Positions 12,399-18,690 of a stretch of DNA of 26,813 nucleotides are shown one piece after another. The stretch is from the IMG/VR virus record IMGVR_UViG_3300037161_000124, positions 1 through 26,813 of that record. One strand, given 5' to 3'. The DNA comes from a virus. Made by a program: the position numbers and the translations under genes. Below the pieces are notes generated by a model. The model ran no database searches. It was not told the DNA's origin and saw only the letters and a program-made list of their open reading frames with translations. Every line of letters starts with the position of its first letter. Position 1 is the stretch's first letter.

Positions 12399-14303
12399 CT
12401 TCGCCAGATGCAGCGCGCGCAACACCCGCGTCCAGATCGCTTGATGCTGCTGCGGCACGGCCCGCGCCATGGCCCTGTACCTCATTGGCTGAAGCGTATT
12501 CACCCACACGCCGCTTTGGCAGTCGTAGATGGCGCCCGACCAGTCGTTGATGACGGGCAAGGCAACCTGGGCGGCCGCGTTGCAGGGTCCTTGCAGGCCG
12601 ATGTAGGTGAAGTATTGCGGGATCGCCACGTAGACCAGCGCGCTCGTGCTGTGAGCTTGCGTACCGGTGCCGTCCCAGCCGCGTTCGACGGGAACCGCAT
12701 CGGTAGGGTTTACCGGCGCCGCAGTCACTCGCATGGCTTCCTGGTCCACGTAGAGCACCGTGAACGAAGCGCCTGAAGGCTGCCCAATGGATCCGTTGCT
12801 GACCGGCTGCCCAGGACCCGTGACGCTCGCGGTGGAGGCGAGAGAGACGGAAAGTTGGAACTCGTTTACCGGCGCCGTGAACGTGGTCGTGGGGATGGCC
12901 TTCAACTGCGCGGGCGGCGGGGGCGGCGGCGGAGGTGGCGGCGGAGGCGGAGGCGGCGGCGGCGGCGGTACCGGAGGTAAGCTTGCCGCTTTCCAGGCCA
13001 AACCGGTCACCGTGGGAGACAAGGGAATTCCCGCCAGCATCTGCCAGGTGTAGCTGGTCACAGGCGTGTTGTCGTTGCATGCTCCGGATTGGAGCAGGGC
13101 GTAAGGCTGATCGTAGAACAGGGTGGTGCGAGTGGCCCCGATCTGGCTCGAAAACCCGAACAGCCACGTCCAGAACGCGCCGTTGGCGTTGTAGGTTTCC
13201 ATCCCCGGCCAGCCGCAGCCGTTGATAAGCTCGGATTGGCAGAGGACATTCGAGCCGGCTGGGCAGTATCCGGGCGGTCCCGATTCGTCGATCTGGACCT
13301 GGAGCCCCGCCGCGGTCGCGGAAGCCGCCCAACTTGCATAGACTCCCGGCTGCGCGCTCCATGACGGCGTGCTGTCGAAACTCCTGAAGTAGATCTCCGC
13401 ACCGAAAACCTGCATCCCGCTGGGCACCGAGGCTGTGACGTTGGCGACATACGCGCCGTCTGCCATGGTGTAGCCGGAGGCGCACAGCACGGCAGATCCT
13501 CCAGTCGCCGCGTGAATGGCCGGGCACAGGCCGGCTATGAGCGTGTTCCAATCCGCCACGCTGAGCGTCTGGCCCGTGGAGGCGTTGTCCGCTTCTTCGG
13601 GTTCGTGGGCTGCGATGACAGTGTGGAGCGAAACGCTGGGCGAAAGGTTATGGATGTGCGCAACCATGGCGGCCAAGAAAGGCGCTTCGCAAGCAATCCG
13701 TTGCGCGACTGTCATGGTGGATGGCGTGAGGCCGCAAATCAGCCAGGGCGCGCCGGCGCCGGGAACTCCGAAACTGATGGGCGCCAGCCGGATGGTGAGG
13801 CCCTGCGCCGCGATGTACGCCATCATGGCGTCGTAGAACGCAAGATTGGTTGTCAGGCGCGTGCATGTGGCCGTCGCGTATGTTCCCGCGCAACTGAAGC
13901 CGGTCGCCGCGGTGTACTCGGCCGACATCATGTACGGCATGTAGTCGATGTTCCAGACTACGCCCGTGGCGCCGCTCTGCGCCAAAATGTTGACGAAGGC
14001 TTCCTGGAGGGGCACCGAGTTGTACGGACAGGTTCCGGTGGTCGGGCAGTTCTCGATCCAGTTGGCCGAAGCTCCCACCAGCTCCAGATCGTTTGCAAAG
14101 GGCGCCGTAAGCGCTGGAACCGGAACGGCGTTGAGGAAAGTGTTGTACGCCGAAATGTAAGCTTGAATCGTCGGCGATCCCGTCTGCGGGCAGCTCGCCG
14201 ACGTGCCTGCCGCGCCCGCGGCCGCCCAGCAGGTGCCGGGCTGGGCGTTGCCGGCTTGGGCGAAGATGACCAGGGCCGCGCAGATGAGGATGGCGTGCTT
14301 CAT
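12396..14303 (-). CDS. exported TIM-barrel-like protein with polyproline linker and shared C-terminal domain
   Basis: 635 residues from ATG 14303 (MKHAILICAALVIFAQAGNA), a clear Sec signal peptide cut after about residue 20. Residues 70-440 look like a glycoside-hydrolase-type barrel: NIDYMPYMM, helix-strand repeats, AAHEPEEAD (Glu234/236/237) and QVQIDESG (Glu340) as candidate acid/base and nucleophile, and Cys-rich extracellular character. A run of about 20 Pro (446-465, GGC-type tract at 12916-12968) links to a C-terminal domain (475-566, GPGQPVSNGSIG... LYVDQEAMRV... VERGW) also present in 17627-18595. I infer a secreted or surface carbohydrate-active protein; a tail-spike role is possible, though signal peptides are unusual for virion proteins. 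Confidence 0.65.
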   Translation of the reverse strand: MKHAILICAALVIFAQAGNAQPGTCWAAAGAAGTSASCPQTGSPTIQAYISAYNTFLNAVPVPALTAPFANDLELVGASANWIENCPTTGTCPYNSVPLQEAFVNILAQSGATGVVWNIDYMPYMMSAEYTAATGFSCAGTYATATCTRLTTNLAFYDAMMAYIAAQGLTIRLAPISFGVPGAGAPWLICGLTPSTMTVAQRIACEAPFLAAMVAHIHNLSPSVSLHTVIAAHEPEEADNASTGQTLSVADWNTLIAGLCPAIHAATGGSAVLCASGYTMADGAYVANVTASVPSGMQVFGAEIYFRSFDSTPSWSAQPGVYASWAASATAAGLQVQIDESGPPGYCPAGSNVLCQSELINGCGWPGMETYNANGAFWTWLFGFSSQIGATRTTLFYDQPYALLQSGACNDNTPVTSYTWQMLAGIPLSPTVTGLAWKAASLPPVPPPPPPPPPPPPPPPPPPPAQLKAIPTTTFTAPVNEFQLSVSLASTASVTGPGQPVSNGSIGQPSGASFTVLYVDQEAMRVTAAPVNPTDAVPVERGWDGTGTQAHSTSALVYVAIPQYFTYIGLQGPCNAAAQVALPVINDWSGAIYDCQSGVWVNTLQPMRYRAMARAVPQQHQAIWTRVLRALHLAK

Positions 14304-14322
14304 GCGATTATGGGAGTAGATG

Positions 14323-14664
14323 ATGACGCGACGTGCTCTGTTTGCGCTGGTGGTCGGGGCCGTGGGCTGCAAGCCTGAACCAGGCCTTTCCGATTGGAGC
14401 GTGCGTGTCGAAACCGGGCCAGACGAAATATCGGAGATCGAAGCCGCCCACGAAGAACTCTGGCAACTGTCGGGTGCTCTTCATCCGCAAGACGTGCCGC
14501 AAGTGCGCGCTTTTCTTGAGCGTGCCATTGCGTCGCTGGAGACGAACATCCAGGATACGGATCGCATGCCCGGACCCCTCACATTTCCGTGGTGGCAGGA
14601 GTTGCGACCTGTGGATGTGCAGACGCTTCGAAAACTTCGGACGTTGCTGGAGGCGCTGGCATGA
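14323..14664 (+). CDS. putative lipoprotein with IExAHxELW motif
   Basis: 113 residues from the second ATG (14323-14325), which has GGGAG six bases before it; the first ATG (14320) is too close. The N-terminus MTRRALFALVVGAVGCKP is a lipoprotein-type signal with Cys after AVG. The mature part contains ISEIEAAHEELWQLSG, which matches ITAIEDAHQELWNMG in the minus-strand gene 15178-15543, so the two are related. The function is unknown. Its start lies only 19 bases from the start of the divergent exported protein, and its stop overlaps the next gene (ATGA). Confidence 0.55.
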   Translation: MTRRALFALVVGAVGCKPEPGLSDWSVRVETGPDEISEIEAAHEELWQLSGALHPQDVPQVRAFLERAIASLETNIQDTDRMPGPLTFPWWQELRPVDVQTLRKLRTLLEALA

Positions 14665-15050
14665 CCCGCCGCGCTTTATTCGCTCTGGCTGCCGCTGCGG
14701 TGCTGGACCCTGAGCGATTGCTTTGGCGTCCCGGCGCGAAACTCGTTTCGATTCCGAAGGCAATGTCGTTTCAGGGTTGGGGAATTCCGGGAACCGACCC
14801 GCCACTCTGCGTGGGTGACATCCTGACGTTTTGGAACGATCCGCAGCAATACCGCGTAACGGCGACGCACCCGCCGGGCGAATATGTGCGGGTCGAGTTG
14901 AAGCCGGTGCTGAATTCAGCGCGTATCACTGGTCTGATGCCAATGAAGAGAATCGCGCGTGAAGGCCGTTTCTACGCGAAATACGTGGAACTCCCTGGTG
15001 GCAGCGACCGCAACGGGGGCACCTTCGAGGCTTCGGTCCATTTAATTTAA
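14661..15050 (+). CDS. signal-peptide protein, unknown
   Basis: 129 residues from ATG 14661 (overlapping the stop of 14323-14664). It begins MTRRALFALAAAAVLDPERL, nearly the same N-terminus as its upstream neighbour, with twin Arg and a hydrophobic core. The following LLWRPGAKLVSIP is a pattern I associate with phage proteins of unknown function. The mature portion is beta-rich (GDILTFWNDPQQYRVTATHPPGEYVRVELKP). It may be cell-surface or virion-associated. The frame stays open after the TAA; see the next small ORF. Confidence 0.55.
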   Translation: MTRRALFALAAAAVLDPERLLWRPGAKLVSIPKAMSFQGWGIPGTDPPLCVGDILTFWNDPQQYRVTATHPPGEYVRVELKPVLNSARITGLMPMKRIAREGRFYAKYVELPGGSDRNGGTFEASVHLI

Positions 15051-15090
15051 GCCTCGGGGACTGTCGCCTTCGGGCGACAGCGGAAGAGGC
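15051..15090. terminator. hairpin with UUCG loop after 14661-15050
   Basis: CTGTCGCC-TTCG-GGCGACAG (15061-15080) is an 8-bp perfect stem with a stable tetraloop, flanked by GCCTC (15051-15055) pairing with GAGGC (15086-15090). It begins right after the plus-strand stop. No T-run follows, so a classical terminator is uncertain; it could be an mRNA-end or processing structure. Confidence 0.5.
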
Positions 15091-15103
15091 TTGCCCGTAT
15101 AGT
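15074..15103 (+). promoter_or_regulatory. possible promoter for 15153-15305
   Basis: GCGACA (15074-15079), 18-base spacer, TATAGT (15098-15103). It lies partly within the hairpin, so transcription and the hairpin are linked in position. Confidence 0.35.
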
Positions 15104-15152
15104 AGACGGCCCTCAAGCAGCGGTCTTGCAGGCTATTCTCAACACCCCCGAA

Positions 15153-15305
15153 ATGCTGGATCTGATTGAGCTTCGAGTTACCAAAGACGAAAGAAAGGTG
15201 ATGGGACTCGGTACGTTCTATCGGTGGCCGGAGTTCCAGCGCATTCTGTCAGATGCCCGTCCTGTCCAACTACAAACTGGACCGATATCAACTCTGCGGG
15301 CTTAA
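15153..15305 (+). CDS. possible 50-residue protein, overlapping the opposite-strand gene
   Basis: MLDLIELRVTKDERKVMGLG, then TFYRWPEFQRILSD and a short tail. The frame is open upstream to 15051 without ATG but reads protein-like (ARIVDGPQAAVLQAILNTPE), so an alternative start such as TTG at 15126 would give a longer product. It overlaps the 3' end of 15178-15543 on the other strand by 128 bases, which lowers confidence. No family recognised. Confidence 0.35.
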   Translation: MLDLIELRVTKDERKVMGLGTFYRWPEFQRILSDARPVQLQTGPISTLRA

Positions 15306-15543
15306 CCAGCCGCAGTTTCCGCAGCACCCGCATCAGGATGTTCTCGCGCGGGGTGAACGTGCACACGAAGGAATCGCCGGGGCGCGGCTGCGGCCAGACT
15401 TCGATGGTGCCCATGTTCCACAACTCTTGGTGGGCGTCTTCAATCGCGGTTATGTCGAAGGTGGAATTGTCCATCGAAGAAGTTTGGGTGGACAGCCTCA
15501 CGGCGCGGTCCACCAGCGCCTCTGGCACACTGGAAAGCCACAC
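15178..15543 (-). CDS. protein with IExAHxELW motif, possibly 5'-frameshifted
   Basis: 121 residues from GTG 15543-15541 (VWLSSVPEALVDRAVRLSTQ), with GGAAGG about nine bases upstream. FDITAIEDAHQELWNMG aligns with ISEIEAAHEELWQLSG of the lipoprotein-like gene on the opposite strand, although this copy has no signal peptide. The rest includes FTPRENILMRVLRKLRLVKP. The codons just upstream in another frame read MDGEPGADFN...FKLKVRAEGPPG, which joins smoothly to VWLSSVPEALVD after a one-base shift, so the true protein may be about 28 residues longer. Function unknown. Confidence 0.55.
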   Translation of the reverse strand: MWLSSVPEALVDRAVRLSTQTSSMDNSTFDITAIEDAHQELWNMGTIEVWPQPRPGDSFVCTFTPRENILMRVLRKLRLVKPAELISVQFVVGQDGHLTECAGTPATDRTYRVPSPFFRLW

Positions 15544-15626
15544 CCGGGCGGACCTTCCGCGCGTACCTTGAGCTTGAAATCCGGGAAAGGGCGGCGGTTA
15601 AAGTCCGCCCCTGGCTCCCCGTCCAT
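15541..15626 (-). other. possible frameshifted N-terminus of 15178-15543
   Basis: From ATG 15626 the minus strand reads MDGEPGADFNRRPFPDFKLK, then VRAEGPPG, before entering a nonsensical frame. A -1 shift at CCCGGGTG continues as VWLSSVPEAL. The site is not a classical slippery heptamer, so a mutation or sequencing indel is more likely than programmed shifting. Confidence 0.35.
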
Positions 15627-15644
15627 CGGAACTTGGCGCGCGCG

Positions 15645-15917
15645 TTACGCCGTGGCGGCAGGCGCGGGATCGGCGGCCGGCGGCGGTGCTCCACCCGCGG
15701 CGGCGGCGGTTTCCTTGCCGAAACGGAAGCGGCGATCATGTTCAAGTTGGATCAGCTTGTCCGGCAGCGCCTTGGCGACGTTGGCTAGGGTCTTCGCCAC
15801 ACGTTCGTCGGCGTGCTTGCCGCGGTCGAGATGCGCCTCTATGCTGGTGCCCTCTTCCTGAAATGGGTCCTTGAGGGCGTTCGCTACGTCCTTCATGTAC
15901 TCAGTTGGCTGTTTCAT
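15645..15917 (-). CDS. small helical protein with Ala/Pro tail, unknown
   Basis: 90 residues: MKQPTEYMKDVANALKDPFQEE and a charged helical body (HADERVAKTLANVAKALPDKLIQLEHDRRFRFG), followed by an Ala/Gly/Pro-rich low-complexity tail. GAAGGAGC lies about ten bases before the ATG, a good ribosome site. There is no membrane segment and no recognised family. It sits between two unknown late genes and is probably a minor virion or assembly factor. Confidence 0.55.
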   Translation of the reverse strand: MKQPTEYMKDVANALKDPFQEEGTSIEAHLDRGKHADERVAKTLANVAKALPDKLIQLEHDRRFRFGKETAAAAGGAPPPAADPAPAATA

Positions 15918-15960
15918 GAGACTGGTTGCTCCTTCGGTTTCAAGGATACCATAGCCAGCT

Positions 15961-16434
15961 TTACGCCTCGGCCAGCGAGTAAGCCAACAGATCGCGGAAC
16001 CATTCGACCTTCGCCCGTTCGGCGGTGTCGCGGATCACATAGAGCACACTGAAGGTGATCGCGGTTGAATTGTCCGGCCGATTCTCACGCCGCATGTGCA
16101 TGTCGAGCCCGGAGTACGAATCGACGGCGCGATCCTCGTTGTTTTTCAACGGAATGGGAAGCATGAAGACTTCTCCGCTGGCCGATACCGACGCGCGAAG
16201 GGTGCGGGCCATTCCTACGACAGTTCCCTTGATCCAGCGTTCAAAGGCGTCGACGCAGTGAAACTGCCAGCCATCCGGTAGGACGATTGTGCCCTCCACC
16301 AGTTGCGGCGGTCCCTGCGTAGCGGGTGCCAGCGCGAGGCGTGGTCGCGTTATGGGCGCTCCCGCAAGCGCTTCAGCCAGTATTTCTGCCGCAACGTAGA
16401 GCATGGCGACGGGATTCAATTCATCACGCTTCAA
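15961..16434 (-). CDS. late-region protein, unknown
   Basis: 157 residues (MKRDELNPVAMLYVAAEILAEALAG...). A helical N-terminus precedes a beta-rich middle (GTIVLPDGWQFHCVDAFERWIKGTVVGMARTLRA, EVFMLPIPLKNNED) and a region ending DTAERAKVEWFRDLLAYSLAEA. No family recognised. The ATG lies inside the last codons of the GroES-like gene (11-base overlap), so translation is coupled; Met11 is an alternative start that would still overlap slightly less. It could be a tail-completion or head-tail protein by position, but nothing in the sequence proves it. Confidence 0.55.
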   Translation of the reverse strand: MKRDELNPVAMLYVAAEILAEALAGAPITRPRLALAPATQGPPQLVEGTIVLPDGWQFHCVDAFERWIKGTVVGMARTLRASVSASGEVFMLPIPLKNNEDRAVDSYSGLDMHMRRENRPDNSTAITFSVLYVIRDTAERAKVEWFRDLLAYSLAEA

Positions 16435-17044
16435 GTACGCCCTCGATCTTCGATTTCGGGATGATGCAGTCAGCCAGCGGCTCTACAGCCCACAACTCGG
16501 GATGGAGCGTCGCCACTTCCGCGTGGGTTTCGCAAACGCGAAAGCTCTGACGCCCTTCGTTACCGATACCAAAGGCCCGATACTTCGCCTCTTTTAAGCA
16601 ACGCACCAGACGGTTCTGATGATCGCCCATCTTCCAAGACACTTGGCAGATATCCGCTTCAAGTACGCCCTCGATCTGCGATTCCGGGATGATGCGGTAG
16701 CGCACGCCGTCCTCAGCGTAGTCCTGGCCGCCCTTGTGTGCGTAGAGCACCAGGTCGCCGACGTTCACGTCGAGGGGGATGCGCTCAGTGTGCGCAAACT
16801 CTTCCCACACGCCCTGCGACGATCCTTGCCAGTCGGGGATGAACCGCTTGCCGTACTTGTAGCCTTCGCCTACGGCAACGACGTGCCCGCGATCGGTGTA
16901 ATTGCCGCTCGTGCCGCCCTTCTCGTCGAAGGTTCCCGCGTGCAACGATGTACCGGGCATGACGACGCGGCTGGACGGTGCGGTACGCTCGCTTTCGGCG
17001 AGGGGGCGAACCACTACAGCATTGAAGAGAGGCTGGAATTTCAT
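16424..17044 (-). CDS. GroES-like co-chaperonin with duplicated C-terminus and Cys domain
   Basis: 206 residues. Residues 1-130 follow the Cpn10 pattern: PLFNAVVVRPLAESERT, GHVVAVGEG, VNVGDLVLYAHKGGQDY and YRIIPESQIEGVLE, with an acidic/Gly-rich loop at 35-50 in place of the usual mobile loop. Ordinary GroES ends there. Here a 76-residue extension follows, with Cys133, Cys149, Cys171 and His174 (zinc-domain style, VCETHAEVATLHPELW), and ends IIPKSKIEGVLEA, repeating residues 118-130. A phage GroES, like T4 gp31, would partner host GroEL to fold the coat protein. No Shine-Dalgarno is visible; a heptamer element lies just upstream. Confidence 0.75.
   Translation of the reverse strand: MKFQPLFNAVVVRPLAESERTAPSSRVVMPGTSLHAGTFDEKGGTSGNYTDRGHVVAVGEGYKYGKRFIPDWQGSSQGVWEEFAHTERIPLDVNVGDLVLYAHKGGQDYAEDGVRYRIIPESQIEGVLEADICQVSWKMGDHQNRLVRCLKEAKYRAFGIGNEGRQSFRVCETHAEVATLHPELWAVEPLADCIIPKSKIEGVLEA
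16427..16467. repeat. direct repeat, copy 1, C-terminus of the GroES-like gene
   Basis: 41 bases matching 16655-16695 with two mismatches at an offset of exactly 228 bases (76 codons). It encodes IIPKSKIEGVLEA at the end of the protein. Confidence 0.85.
16655..16695. repeat. direct repeat, copy 2, end of the Cpn10 core
   Basis: Partner of 16427-16467; encodes IIPESQIEGVLEA. Recombination between the copies would remove 228 bases in frame and leave a normal-length GroES of about 130 residues. Confidence 0.85.
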
Positions 17045-17049
17045 GGAAG

Positions 17050-17089
17050 TTTGGCTGATGGCTGAAAGCTGAAAGCTGACAGCTTCTTA
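17050..17089. repeat. heptamer element between 17087-17443 and GroES
   Basis: TTTGGCTGA left end, GCTGATG, GCTGAAA and GCTGACA units, GCTTCTTA right end carrying the TAA of 17087-17443. It nearly fills the gap to the GroES start. Confidence 0.85.
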
Positions 17090-17443
17090 CACGTTCAAAT
17101 CTGCTGACACTCTTACTGGATCTGCTGCTGTTCCGTCCACCCAGATAGTAGACAGATCAATCGCCGGCGCCAGTGAAAACTCGATAGCTCCGGGGGGGTC
17201 GGCCCAGGAGCCGCCGGGAGCCGTGGCCGTCGCTGGCGACAATTCGCCGCTCACGTCGTTGGCATTGGTCGTTGCGGGCGTGCGGCCTCCGTAGATTCCC
17301 GCCATGACATAGCCCAGGCCGGTGCCTCCGGTAGCCATTTGGATGAAGACCCGGTTGGCCATCGGGTTCTGTACCAGGCCGAGGGCGACGGAGAGATTGA
17401 CCGGCGTTCCGGGGTTTAGCGTGATCTTGACATTTCTTCGCAT
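17087..17443 (-). CDS. small beta-rich decoration-type protein
   Basis: 118 residues (MRRNVKITLNPGTPVNLSVALGLVQN, MANRVFIQMATGGTGLGYVMAGIYGG..., GAIEFSLAPAIDLSTIWVDGTAADPVRVSADLNV). The alternating hydrophobic pattern, Gly/Thr/Ala richness and the final WVDGTAADPVRVSAD strand suit a head-decoration or small fibre protein. The start is preceded by AAAGGATTCTCCC, the recurrent leader. It lies between the exported repeat-domain protein and GroES, in the coat-proximal part of the operon. The family is not recognised with certainty. Confidence 0.55.
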   Translation of the reverse strand: MRRNVKITLNPGTPVNLSVALGLVQNPMANRVFIQMATGGTGLGYVMAGIYGGRTPATTNANDVSGELSPATATAPGGSWADPPGAIEFSLAPAIDLSTIWVDGTAADPVRVSADLNV

Positions 17444-17456
17444 GGGAGAATCCTTT

Positions 17457-17539
17457 GGTGGCTGGTGGATAGTGACTGGTGGCTGGTGGTTTTACTGAAA
17501 GCTGAAAACTGAAAGCTGAAAGCTGAAAGCTGACAGCTT
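17457..17539. repeat. long composite heptamer tract
   Basis: GGTGGCT units with a GGATAGTG interruption, then five CTGAAAG-type units. The first 35 or so bases nearly repeat the tract at 26000-26035. Confidence 0.85.
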
Positions 17540-17546
17540 TTGAAGG

Positions 17547-17584
17547 CAGGGGACCTCCGAGGGAGAAGGCATGGAGGCCCCCTG
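17547..17584. terminator. strong hairpin downstream of 17627-18595
   Basis: CAGGGG-A-CCTCC (17547-17558) pairs with GGAGG-C-CCCCTG (17573-17584), 11 pairs with one mismatch and a 14-base loop. It lies just after the minus-strand gene; no T-run follows, so a transcript-end stabiliser is as likely as a terminator. Confidence 0.45.
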
Positions 17585-17626
17585 GGGCGGCGCGCTCAAA
17601 TAGCAGGAGCCGAGCCGCCGAGAGCG

Positions 17627-18595
17627 TTAATACACGTAGAGATATGGGCCAGTGCCCGTGTGGAACGAAGTCGGAACGGTCAGCGCCGGGACGGTCCCGA
17701 AGGTTGCGCCGGTTTGTCCTACGGTCAGGATGTTGTCGTCGATCCCGGTATCCACCATGCGGACGGTGGTAGAGCCGGTCGAGTTGTCCTGGAGGCAGCC
17801 GAAATACTGCGCCGGTCCCACCGCGTAGAGCTTGGAGGTGAAGGCGTAGTTCTCGAACACCGAAGCGGTCACCGAGGCCTGTCCGGCGAGCGCGCTGTTG
17901 GCCAGGGCGTTGCCGGCGGAGTCGTAGAGAATCACGTACCGCTTATTGCCGGTGACCGTGGTCCCGTTGAGCAGGCCGATGCCGGTGATTAACTTGCTGC
18001 CCGGCAGGTCCACTTCCGTGCAATAGACCGTGGTGGAGCCGACGGCGGTGCCGTTGGTGTCCAGGCCGGTATAAGCAACCGCTCCGATGGTCGGGAAGTT
18101 GAGGCGGTAAGCGGTAGCCGTGCCGCTGCCGGTAACCCAGGAACCACCCAGGCATTCGGCATATTGATTCAGGTGCACGTTGATGGTGGGGTTGACGGCG
18201 GTGGCGGAATTGCAGGTGCCGGAGGGCAGGCCGCTGGACTCCCACACCAGTTGCTGGGGCGTGGCGATCCAGACGAGCGCTCCGGAGGCATGCGCCACGG
18301 CGGGAGATTGGAAGCCGCGTTCCACCAGCACAGGCTGGCCGGTGGCGGGCGCGACAGTGACGCGCATGGCTTCGCCGTCCACATATAGGATGGTCCAGGC
18401 CGCGCCCGAAGGCGTGCCGATGGAACCCTGCGAGACGGGTTGGCCCGGCCCGTTAACGCCGGTAAGCGACGCCAGGGTCACATAGGGCTGGGTGGCAGTG
18501 ATGGCGGCGGAAAGGGTGGTGTTGGAAAGTTGGGCCGCAGGCAGCGCGAAGCAGGCCAGCAGCAGGGCGATGGTAACGAGAGTGATGTTTTTCAT
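17627..18595 (-). CDS. exported protein with the shared GPGQPVS-domain
   Basis: 322 residues with a Sec signal peptide (MKNITLVTIALLLACFALPA). Residues 24-115 carry VNGPGQPVSQGSIGTPSGAA, LYVDGEAMRVT, VERGFQ and ALVWIATPQQ, clearly homologous to the C-terminal domain of the exported barrel protein 12396-14303. The remaining 200 residues are beta-rich (YRLNFPTIGAVAYTGLDTNGT, KLITGIGLLNGTTVTGNKRYVILYDS...), like fibre or adhesin shafts. AAAGGATAAACTACGACC precedes the ATG. It lies immediately downstream of the coat gene. The export signal on a probable structural protein is odd; it may instead coat the host surface or be a secreted partner. Confidence 0.6.
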   Translation of the reverse strand: MKNITLVTIALLLACFALPAAQLSNTTLSAAITATQPYVTLASLTGVNGPGQPVSQGSIGTPSGAAWTILYVDGEAMRVTVAPATGQPVLVERGFQSPAVAHASGALVWIATPQQLVWESSGLPSGTCNSATAVNPTINVHLNQYAECLGGSWVTGSGTATAYRLNFPTIGAVAYTGLDTNGTAVGSTTVYCTEVDLPGSKLITGIGLLNGTTVTGNKRYVILYDSAGNALANSALAGQASVTASVFENYAFTSKLYAVGPAQYFGCLQDNSTGSTTVRMVDTGIDDNILTVGQTGATFGTVPALTVPTSFHTGTGPYLYVY

Positions 18596-18619
18596 GGTCG
18601 TAGTTTATCCTTTAGTGAA

Positions 18620-18690
18620 GGGTGGGTGGTGGCTGGTGGCTGGTGGTTTAGAACAAACCTACCGACCACTAGCCACTAATCACTAGCCCC
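18620..18690. repeat. heptamer tracts in both orientations after coat
   Basis: GGTGGCT units at 18620-18648 and the inverted CACTAGC/CACTAAT units at 18667-18688, next to the coat stop at 18683. Confidence 0.7.

Noticed and set aside
12760-13053. Glycine-rich plus-strand ORF
   Set aside because: It is the antisense of the polyproline linker; the minus-strand frame has a signal peptide and domain similarity.
15541-15548. Programmed -1 frameshift signal
   Set aside because: CCCGGGTG does not allow tandem re-pairing of tRNAs in the -1 frame; an indel is simpler.
17457-17539. CRISPR array
   Set aside because: The repeats are contiguous 7-base units without spacers.
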